A stretch of DNA of 64,000 nt from Luidia sarsii (Eukaryota; Echinodermata; Asteroidea; Paxillosida; Luidiidae): contig OX465109.1 of assembly GCA_949987565.1 (NCBI GenBank), forward strand, positions 19,647,167 to 19,711,166, in the 5' to 3' direction. The position numbers and the translations under genes are program-made. Each line of letters begins with the position of its first letter. Position 1 is the stretch's first letter. Under the pieces are notes generated by a model that saw only the letters and a list, made by a program, of their open reading frames with translations, was not told where the DNA came from and made no database searches. Shown in pieces: positions 36,593-48,500 of the stretch.

Positions 36593-39500
36593 AGAGAAAG
36601 AGAGGGGGGGAGGGAGAGAGAGAGAGACTAGGAGAGAGAGAGAGAGAGGGGGGAGAGAGAGGGAGAGAGAGAGAGAGAGAGAGAGGGGAGGAGGAAGAGA
36701 GGGAAGAAAGGAGTAAGATCGTAAGTGTTTGAACGTGGGAACGAATGCTCTCTTCGCTGTTGAGAGCACGGAACATAATGTCCTTTTCCCTTTGAGGTAG
36801 AGTACATATTTAGATGGAAGGACTGTCCAAGGTTTCAGATATAATTATCGTTCTTCGTCTTCCTCTTTCAGGACGTACCGTGCAACCAGGCCCTGACTGT
36901 AGTCATCAGCATCTGCCAGTACGCCCTGGTGTCCAACTACTACTGGCTGCTCGTCGAGGGTGTTTACCTCCACGCTCTGATCACGCTGGCCGTGTTTTCC
37001 GAGTCCTCCTCCCTCAAGTTGTACATTGCACTGGGCTGGGGTGAGTTACTGCAACCGATTTGCGAGGCACAGTGGCCTCTAAAGGCCATCGTAGAACCAC
37101 AGACGACCGGCAGGAATTCTTACGGTCTCTCAAACTGAGACATATCGAGAGGGTGACCTGGACAATGAAAGGGTGGACATGTCTTTGAAAGCCTGTTCCC
37201 TCGCTGATGTTGTCTCTGTCTCTGTTTTTTCTCCTTGCCTGTCCTCGTCTCTCTCTCTCTCTGTTTCCGTCTCTGTCTCCGTCTCCATCTCCGTCTTCGT
37301 CTTCGTCTCCGTCTCCGTCTCCGTCTCCGTCTCCGTCTCCGTCTCCGTCTCCGTCTCCGTCTCCGTCTCCGTCTTCATCTTCGTCTCCGTCTCCGTCTCA
37401 ATCTCTGTCTCCGTCTCCGTCTCCGTCTCCGTCTCCGTCTCCGTCTCCGTCTCCGTCTCCGTCTCCGTCTTTATCTTCGTCTCCGTCTCCGTCTCCGTCT
37501 CCGTCTCCGTCTCCGTCTCCGTCTCCGTCTCCGTCTCCGTCTCCGTCTCCGTCTCCGTCTCCGTCTCCGTCTTTATCTTTGTCTCCGTCTTTATCTTCGT
37601 CTCCGTCTCCGTCTCCGTCTCCGTCTCCGTATCCATCTTTATCTTCGTCTTCGTCTCCGTCTCCGTCTCCATCTCCGTCTCCGTCTCCGTCTTCATCTCC
37701 GTCTCTGTCTCTGTCTATGTCTTTAAGTCTCTCTATCTCTCTCGTATTTATTTTGATACTTAATGAAGGGTTCTTTCCGTCCTGTAAAACTCACCATATG
37801 AAATTCGTGGAATGGCAACCAAGGAGGACAATTCTTTTGCATGATACGTAATTAACCTTGACCACAAATTTCCTCACCCTATCTATTCCTTTCATTTGAT
37901 CGTCATTTACAGGCGTCCCAATTCTCTTCGTCCTTCCCTGGGTGATCGTCCAAGAGTACACCAACGTCGAAGGGTAAGTTGGGGACGAGGTTGTCGGAAG
38001 TTAACCACTGGCACTGCTCTGCGGTCTTGTGGATACTGCAGAAGCCCGCATGGGTGCTGGGTGCAAACACGGGTTCGAGTCGGCGACACGACTTTGGGCC
38101 GGCGTGAGTGTCAAGTGGTTACTACAGTCCCCTGCACCAGAACGCACGAGTCGCGGGTTGGAGTCCCACGCTGAGTGAACGGCCTTCAACGTTGCTATGA
38201 ATAAAGGGCATCATAAATCATAAATTCAACATTTGTCATTTCCAATCAACAATGGAGAGGCTGTCTGACTGGGGAATCTGACACAATTTTTAAAAATCGG
38301 CAAAGAAAATTCGAGCTATCCAGCTCTTTGTTGGTGGCCTCGCCAAATAAGCAACTATCTTTGCCGGTTTGAGGGCGCTGTTCAAAGGTACTTTGTTTTC
38401 CTTGTTTGATGTGACAGGTGCTGGTTTGCCAGTATGACGGGTAAAAAGATCTACTGGATCATCAAGGCGCCAGTCATGTGCTCTGTGGTGGTGAGTAAAC
38501 CCTCTTGCTATGACCATAGAGCAAGGAATTTCCCTGCTCTATGCTACGATACGGGAAGGGAAGGATCAGAGCAGATGTGTGCGCCTGCAGCTTACCCGAT
38601 GTTTGCTGTCTACCCTGAATATCCGTGGGTCATACCACAAAAGAGCAACACTGTCACACAGTCATCACACGATTATAGATAACCGTTATTTCTGCAGTAT
38701 CGCTGCACGGTCATCCATATCTACTCGTCCATAGTGGCGCTTATTAGGCTCATTATACTGGCCAACTGCTTCAAAGGATAGCGTACAGTGCATTGTGAGA
38801 TGTGCTTCCTTGTAATCCGCATTACTTTGTGAATAACCGATGCTGTGTATAGTTGCCCTCCGAATGGCAATATTCAATGGAGTAATTTATACACACCAAG
38901 GAATCCGATTCGGTTTTTCTAGCGTACTTTAAGTGGATTGTCCGATCAACTGGTGCTCTATTTTCCTCTTACATTCTACCCGTTCTGCATTCCTTTGTTT
39001 CCCCCCGCCTTGCTTCATTGCATATTTCCCTACCTCTGCCTCTGACTCTGCCTCTGCCTCTGCCTCTACCTCTGCCTCTGCCTCTGCCTCTGCCTCTGCC
39101 TCTGCCTCTGCCTCTCTGCCTCTGCCTCTCTGCCTCTGCCTCTTTGCCTCTGCCTCTGCCTCTGCCTCTGCCTCTGCCTCTGCCTCTGCCTCTGCCTCTC
39201 TGCCTCTGCCTCTGCCTCTGCCTCTGCCTCTGCCTCTGCCTCTGCCTCTGCCTCTGTTTCTGCCTCTGCCTCTGCCTCTGCCTCTGCCTCTCTGCCTCTC
39301 TGCCTCTGCCTCTGCCTCTGTTTCTGCCTCTGCCTCTGCCTCTGCCCCTGCCTCTGCCTCTGCCTCTGCTTCTGCCTCTGCCTCTGCCTCTGTTTCTGCC
39401 TCTGCCTCTGCCTCTCTGCCTCTGCCTCTGCCTCTGCCTCTGCCTCTGCCTCTGCCTCTGCCTCTGCCTCTGCCTCTGCCTCTGCCTCTGCCTCTGTTTC

Positions 39501-42500
39501 TGCCTCTGCCTCTCTGCCTCTCCCTCTGCCTCTGCCTCTGCTTCTGCCTCTGCCTCTGCCTCTGCCTCTTCCTCTTCCTCTGCATCTGCCTCTTCCTCTG
39601 CCTCTGTCTCTGCCTCTGCCTCTGCCTCTGCCTCTGCCTCTGCCTCTGCCTCTGCCTCTGCCTCTGCCTCTGCCTCTGCCTCTGTATCTTTCCTTCTCTC
39701 TCTCTCTCTTTCTCCTTCTCGTTCTATCTCGAGTAGATCAACTTCGTCTTGTTCCTGAACATTCTCCGCGTCCTGGCCACCAAGCTGAACGCCACCAACG
39801 CCGCGGAAGCCAGAAGGTATAGGTAAGAAGACATGGCCGGTGAAACTGCTGCGCTTTCTCCCCCTGGCTACCACAGCATCTAACCAGCAGGATAACACTC
39901 CTCCCGTCTACCCAACTCACGCCCTCCCCCCTACACCCTAATATACTCACTGACAAGGGATGGCGCCGCAAATGTCATCTCCCCCCATCGCTATAGGTGC
40001 TCCGTAGGACGTGAACAATTCCAAGAGCCCCACAGTCTGTCCACTCCAAGTTGAGCTCGACCTCGGTCTCATTAGATGCTATGGCATGCCCTCGACAGTC
40101 CACCCGCAGCTGGCCTTTTCAGGCCACGTAGAGGAGTCTGGCACGAGGCTCGTGGGTGTTCTCGAGCTGCTCTTCCAGTGAACGGACTGCATAGTTCTCC
40201 CTCACTGAACTGCACTGTGGTTATTTCGGTCTCGATACCGTAAGGTGTGAAGTTGGCTTCCTGTTGATTTGAGATGCCCCTTTCCTTTTTCGAAGACGCT
40301 GCTCACAAGCCAGCTATACACGAGAGCAATGCTCGCATGATCTTGTAGCTAAAACCTAGCCGTAGATATCCGTATGGTATTCGGCACAACGCTGACCATT
40401 GTGGGATCTGTGACAGATGCCTTTTCGCATTGCGCCATGGGAAAAAGGTACGGAGGCCTAACATTTTACAAACACAAAATCAAAGAAGGGTGGCAAAGTG
40501 TTCAAACATTACCTGATCAGCGCGAGAACTATGACACCAAAGGTCCGAATGCTCTGCGAAGCGGGAAATGCATGTCCCCTTGGAGATGGTTCTATGCACC
40601 ACATGGTTCTATAGCTGGTTCTATAGCCTCCACAAAATTAAAAGTCAGGGTAAATCTGACTGGTGCGGGACCTGAACCCGGGACCTGAACCCGGGACCTC
40701 TGGTCTAACCTCCCGGTCTCCGTATGACGAAATGCATTAACGGCAAAGTTACTTGAGAAGCTAATTGTCTCTCGCTCTTGCAACTCGGCAGCAGTTCCTT
40801 TTTAGCCGTGACACCAAGGATGCCCAAAAAGAGACGCCTTCGGTAAATATAATCTTTAAAAAAAAAATGGAAACAAAGATCGACACACAATTCACCTGAT
40901 GATCGGCACTTCACATGCTGAGAGGAAAACTGTTTAGAAAACAAATGGCACGGGGGAAGCATTGGGATACACGGTGGCACTTGTGTATGGAATGGCGGTG
41001 AATGCGGGTCTCATATTGTCCACGGCGCATTGTGAATCAGCCGGTCCTGTTTCCGACCACAGGAACTGCGAATGGGTTTGTACCGTGGGTAGAGGGAGGC
41101 AGGTGGGTAGAATAAGCATGGCGGTAACATTATACGCGTTGCCCTTTCAAGACAGAAGTCGTGGGCAGGGGCCGTTGAACCCCGTCCAGGGTTCGCCAAA
41201 GGCTCCATTGTAAACATTGCCCAACAGCTAGGCTAGGCTTTTATCCAGCCGCTGTATAGCAATTATCGATCGCCTCATCACGGTCTTGATTCGCATGAGA
41301 AGTGTTTGCTGGCCTGCGTAAGGAGGCCACAGACTAAATTGGGGTTAAGTGGGGTTATCTCGATGGCTTAAGACGTGCGGGCCCGTGCACGGTGCAGGAA
41401 ATTTATGTTTTAATTTGCGGCATTTGGAAGGTTTCACGGCTGGGTTGCCCTTGGTTGGACACACTTTCCCTGATAATGGGTAAGTCTCACCCCTTCGATT
41501 CCATTGGTGATTGATAGTCATGCCGTAGCACAGACCACCATACCATGGACTAGACCACCACATCATGTATCAGACCACCATACCATAGACTAGACCATAA
41601 TGCCATGGACCAGACCACCATACCATGGACTAGACCATAATGCCATGGACCAGACCACCATACCATGGACTAGACCATAATGCCATGGACCAGACCACCA
41701 TACCATGGACTAGACTATAATGCCATGGGCCAGACCACCATACCATGGACCAGACCTCCATACCATGGACTAGACCACCATACCATGGACTAGACCACCA
41801 CATCATTTATCAGACCACCATACCATGGACTAGACCATAATGCCATGGACCAGACCACCATACCATGGACCAGACCTCCATACCATGGACTAGACCTCCA
41901 TACCATGGACTAGACCACCATACCATGGACTAGACCACCACATCATTTATCAGACCACCATACCATAGACTAGACCATAATGCCATGGACCAGACCACCA
42001 TACCATGTGCCAGACCACCATACCATGGACCAGACCTTCATACCATGGACTAGATCACCATACCATGGACTAGACCACCACATCATGTACCAGACCACCA
42101 TACCGTGGACCAGACCACCATACCATGGACTAGACCATAATGCCATGGACAAGACCACCATACCATGGACCAGACCACAATTCTGTGGACCAGACCACCA
42201 TACCATGGACCAGACCACCATACCATGGACTAGACCACCATACCATGGACTAGACCACCACATCATGTACCAGACCACAATTCTGTGGACCAGACCATAA
42301 TGCCATGGACAAGACCACCATACCATAGACCAGACCACAATTCTGTGGACCAGACCACCATACCATGGACCAGACCACCATACCATGGACTAGACCACCA
42401 CATCATGTACCAGACCACCATACCATGGACCAGACCACCATACTATGGACCAGACCACCATACCATGGACCAGACCACCATACCATAGACCAGACCACCA

Positions 42501-45500
42501 TACCATGGACTAGACCACCATACCATGGACCAGACCACCATACCATGGACCAGACCACCATACCATGGACTAGACCACCACATCATGTACCAGACCACCA
42601 TACCATGGACTAGACCACCATACCATGGACCAGACCACCATACCATGGACCAGACCACCATACCATGGACTAGACCACCACATCATGTACCAGACCACCA
42701 TACCGTGGACCGGACAACCATACCGTTGACCGGACAACCATACCATGAACCAGACCACCATACCATGGACCAGACCACCGTACCATGGACCAGACCACCA
42801 TACCATGGACCAGACCACCATACCATGGACCAGACCACCGTACCATGGACCAGACCACCATACCATGGACCAGACTACCATACCATGGACTAGACCACCA
42901 CATTATGTACCAGACCACCATACCGTGGACCGGACAACCATACCGTTGACCGGACAACCATACCATGGACCAGACCACCATACCATGGACTAGACCACCA
43001 CATCATGTACCAGACCACCATACCATGGACCAGACCACCATACTATGGACCAGACCACCATACCATGGACTAGACCACCACATCATGTACCAGACCACCA
43101 TACCGTGGACCGGACAACCATACCATGGACCAGACCACCATACCATGGACCAGACCACCATACCATGGACCAGACCACCATACCATGGACCAGACCACCA
43201 TACCATGGACTAGACCACCACATCATGTACCAGACCACCATACCGTGGACCGGACAACCATACCATGGACCAGACCACCATACCATGGACCAGACCACCA
43301 TACCATGGACCAGACCACCATACCATGGACTAGACCACCACATCATGTACCAGACCACCATACCGTGGACCGGACAACCATACCATGGACCAGACCACCA
43401 TACCATGGACCAGAACACCATACTATGGACCAGACCACCATACCATAGACCAGACCACCATACCATGGACCAGACCACCATACCATGGGCCAGACCACCA
43501 TACCATGGACTAGACCACCATACCATAGACCAGACCTACCTTTCATAGACCAAATCACCATGCCAAAGACCAGATCACTATACAATACACCAGACCACCC
43601 ATATGTAAACCGATGCTGATCAGAATATCAGCTGGCACCATTATCGGTCAATAACAGCCATTTTTGAATACTTGTTAGCCTAAATTATCAGTAAAATACG
43701 GATAAGGTGTTGGGCAAGCGATTTGGCCCGCCCATCGTGTTGACAGTGTCACATCTTTGAGGGGAAATATATTCGACATATGCTCCCGTGGACTCCCGGG
43801 GATGTACATGGATGACACCCCTATCCCCCATCGTAAAGTGCATATATCTCAGCATGGACACAGCATGGTCGTGTATCCTAAAGCACCACCCTTGATAATA
43901 ACCGAACACACGTTTGACTGCACACACCCGTATACTCCCGCCCACCTTGGTATGATTTTTTTTATTATTATTCCTATGGTACCCCGGTTACCCCTTGACG
44001 ACTAATGCGCAGTTTTGTGTTGCACTTTGACCTCTTGACCTTCGGCCTTTGGGTATGCTAATTGGCATCAAGTTACGCATTTTGTAACCTGACATTGTAC
44101 ATGGCAAGTCTGGTTCCTCTTTTGCCTCCACCTGTCTAGACGGTGTTGCTAAATGGGAACCAGGCCAACTTCGTTGGTACAGCACTCAAGTAACGAATTA
44201 TGTTCCTATACGTATTCGGCTGCATACCCTCTTGGTTAAAATGTGAGAATGAGTGATTCCAATAAATTGGCATTTTACTCAGTTGAGAATGCCGAGCTCC
44301 TGTTTCAAAATTTGCAGTCATTTTTCACCCATCGACAAATTACAGCGCCTTAGTTTTGTCGAAATTGTGGCTATTTCAGATTCCCAGGGCTAAAGGGCAA
44401 GAGGTCAAAGAGCCAATCTCAACCAGTGTAACATGCACCAATACGACCCTATTTTCGACACCCAGACACCTACCATCTCGCCTGCACACCCGTAGCGATC
44501 CGAGCTATGCATATTTACGGCCATGTCAAATTTTCTCAACTTCTCAAATCCCCGCCCCGTGAAAAAATAACCTTCCTGAGTGTACTAACCCTCCCACCAA
44601 TCCGTGTATCTGTGTTCGTCGTGGTGTTTCGTGCAATTTATAGAGAGCGCTTTGGTACGTGAACAAGGCCTATGTTCTTCAGGCATCATCATTACCAACG
44701 GATGTCGTGAGATCTAAGTGAAAATATGCCGATAATCGTCGATATAATTATACCATTCACTTTGTGTCTTTATCGATCGTTGTTTTCGACTCCACATTTC
44801 TCAATCTGTGTCTATTAATGTTGGCGGTCCTTTTTCCTTTCGCCGCAAAGGCACTTGCATTCTCACACAATTTGTATTTTCGTGTTCCTAAAATGTTTGA
44901 GTGGTTAATGAATAAGAGATGAGGCGACCAGTTGGGATTCTACTGAAACCTACCTTTTATCGTTGAACTAATCGAGGATTTTCCCTTTCATTTACTTTGC
45001 CTGTTCATTGCGGGGGTAGCCTCTGTTCAACACGTTTCACTAACAATTTCCATTTGTTTTGCACGTTTTCCTTTGGTAAAGTGCTAAGTTAATCGTACAA
45101 GGGAAGAGGAATTTCATGGGTGTGGTTACAATTTACACACGTATTAAGTGGTGCTCATCACTTCCATTGAGCCGCTCAAGCACCGACATTTGCTGAAGCA
45201 CTAAAAGTCATGAATCGTAGCGTCAGTTTGCCAACCAAAACCGCACTTTTGTTTCATGCAAAGTCTACACTATGTCTTCACTATGTATTACAAACCAAAC
45301 GGAATTGAGCCACATTGCAATGTGACTTGTGACCCTGGAAGACATGCTAAGCAGAATGTCAGGCTTAAGTGGCTCTATGAAATAGACACCAGATTGGCGT
45401 CTCTTATAATTATGTTGGGGTCCATATTTTCTTGGCTTAGAATAATGCACATGTCTATATACTGGAATGGCTTAGAATAATGCACATGTCTATATACTGG

Positions 45501-48500
45501 AATGGCTTAGAATAATGCACATGTCTATATACTGGAATGGCTTAGAATAATGCACATGTCTATATACTGGATTGGCTTAGAATAATGCACATGTCTATAT
45601 ACTGGAATGGCTTAGAATAATGCACATGTCTATATACTGGATTGGCTTAGAATAATGCACATGTCTATATACTGGATTGGCTTAGAATAATGCACATGTC
45701 TATATACTGGATTGACATCCAGTCGCTGGCCAGTCTGAAACCGAATGTGTATTCTTAAAAGTTGTCTTGAATTACGTGTGTCTCATTGATGTCGGTATGA
45801 ATTGGGCACCGTATTAATTCAGTTCAGGTGCCTGCATAGGCAGGTGGTACTAGAACACAATACAATGAATACAATCAGTGGATTGCTAATTAAATAGTTC
45901 GTGACAGTGGCCATGCGTTCTAGTCTGCCAAGATTCCCAGCCTGCTCTGTAAGTCTGGTACCGGAAGAGCCGTGCAACGTCACGACGCCGGGGTAGCTGA
46001 CATCCAATCCGCCGCTGGGCCCGGAAGTGTAGAGGTAGTGATGCGGCATCCGTCGCTGCTGCAACTCCCAACTTGCAATAACTGACCATTCTGAATAATT
46101 GTGCTTGCTTGAATTGCTTTGTAGCAAGCTGGCCAAGTCCACGCTGGTTCTAATCCCTCTCTTCGGCGTGTACTACATCGTCACCATCGGCATGTACGCC
46201 ACAGACAACCCAGTGGTCGTCAAGATGCGCATGTACATTGAGCTGGGCTTGTCGTCCTTTCAGGTGAGTTAAGTCAACGGCGATCTATGGTAAACTTCTC
46301 TCCATTCTTCTGCGGGTCGTGAATGCATAACTCACGCGCCCGTTCGCTCGAGTATATTCATAGCACCCGTCTGCACAGTGAACTGCTGTTCTTAAGGACA
46401 CTTCGAATTTGGACCACTCGTCCAATTAGGGTTTGCCGTGCTCGATGTAATAAGCACTGAGTGCCCGTACCAGTGCTTTTCCCGATGCCTGATGAAACAA
46501 ATTTCAGGCAGCTCGGGCGGGATTCGAACCCACGCTTTCTAGTGCAGACGTCCTAACCACTTGACCACCAAGCTGGTCGAGGTCGCGTGGCGGGTTCGAA
46601 TATTGTATAGCGGCGAGTACCGCGTAGATCGTAGATATAACATGCTTGTTTGCGTCGAGGAGAATGTAATTCAATGAGGGTTTGCCCTGCTCGCCGTGAT
46701 AAGCACTGAGTGCCCAGTGCTTTGCCCTTACGAGCAGGCCAAACCCTCATTGAATTACATTCTCCTCGACGCAAACATCATGTTATATCTGTGATGGACC
46801 ACTCTTGACAAACAGGCGACAATGACTCCTGATAGGGCAGCTGTGGGTGCACTGGATAAGGGGAACACGCCACAGCATATAACGAAGCCGAGGTCGAGCT
46901 GAACTTTGAGTGAGCGGACCTTTCATTGGCGGCAGAGTCCGCCATCTTAGAAGCTGAGATGAAGATGCTCGACCTTGATTTTGTTTCGGGGCCACGAGAC
47001 TGATTCTAGACATGGTGAAACCTTAATGAACAGACGCGAATTGCCGACGAAGAGGGCTGCACTTTGGTCGTGCACGGTTTCCTCTCATTCAGCGAAGCTA
47101 TTCGGGTCTAGAGGTAGGTCTTCAAACACTTGCACGCAAAACAATGCTTAGAGGAATGTTAACTGACCATACCACCGCACGATGTGCTGTTGAGACTCCG
47201 AGTGTACCTTTTTTTCTGACTTTCCTGCGGGGACGGCTATGCGGAGACGCCACTGGGCTATGCCATAAACAATTGCAACCATCAACAGGTCACGGTTCAG
47301 CCAGAAGCCCTTTTCTGGACCACACTCGCTCCCTAAAAGAGGGTATAATACACCGTTCCATCGCAACAATTTTGAAGTTGACAAAAGTTGACAAATTCAA
47401 GGAGAAAATTGATTTCCATATCTCAGTTAACGAAAATACAACAACGTGTAACAGTTTAGAAGTCGGCATAAAATGTATTACAGGCGGTGATATGCAGGCA
47501 AATCCCAGAAAGCAGGGCTTGAGATGGGATGCCTTTATAAAAGACTGGCCAAGAAAAAACGGACGAAAGACAAGAATGAACAAAGCATAGGGAGATGACT
47601 ACCCTGCCCAAACAGAGGAAGACGACCTCTGAACTATATCGACTGCATTGCAAGAGATATTGGGCATGATATAGCAAACATTGATGTTGGACAGATATAT
47701 TTCGCAAGGCACTGTGTACTTTATCTTGGATGCGTCCGCCAAGTAGCAGTAGTATCAAGTAGATGATTGTACAAAGAATGGGGATTAAAACAAATTGCAG
47801 GGTATAAGGGCTGAGAAGAGAAGAGAAGACAGCAGCTATGTTACATGATGAGCCACGAGATCAAGCTATAGATAGGTATTACACTGGGCATATCGCCTTC
47901 CCAATCGAGTCTTTCCAGGTCAATGAACGACCATAAAAGGAGAAGCTTGAGGTGTGTCGTTTCGATGACGTTTCCTAAGGTCTCTTGTCAAAAAGATCAT
48001 CGGTCGAGTGCCGGTTGAATTCATCCGACCGATACATTTTCCCCAGGTAGAAAGCCGATTGTTCTGGACTCATGGGGTGAGAAATACACGATGGCTATCC
48101 GGTGGAAACGACATCGGACGGGTCAAATCATCCGATACCCAACCGATGATCTTTTTGACAAGAGGCCTAATACGGTGTTGGTTTGTGACGCCCCCCCAGG
48201 GCTTTCTGGTGGCCGTGCTCTACTGCTTCATGAACGGCGAGGTGCGGGCCGAGATACGGCGCAAGTGGCGCGTACGCCAGCTGAACCGCACGCTCAGCAC
48301 GCACCGCTCGCTGCGCAACGGCCAGTCGCGGGCCTCCTTCTCCACGCCGTCCCGCCAGGACTCGCTGAACGACCCGCACCCCAGGCGCGGCAGGGACGGC
48401 CACGCCGCCTCCTCATCCTCCTCCTCCGATCGGAACTCGCTGCGGGCCAAGCTGAGAGCGCTAGGCCGCCAGGCCTTCGGTCCCTACCACAACCTGAACG

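Larger units (their letters stand above)
39823..46124 (+). other. Receptor intron h, about 6.3 kb
   Basis: Contains tRNA-like sequence near 40655-40740 (minus), the 20-bp minisatellite (41531-43597), a MITE copy (45163-45382) and a 35-bp tandem repeat (45434-45713). The stretches 39823-40650, 40745-41525 and 43600-45160 show no exon I can support. Confidence 0.6.

Noticed and set aside
37130..37851. Thr-Glu and Ser-Val repeat frames
   Set aside because: TCTCCG array within a receptor intron.
41970..43585. Many overlapping frames with [18 protein letters not shown] repeats
   Set aside because: A 20-bp unit changes frame every copy and yields the same peptide in all three frames; minisatellite artefact.
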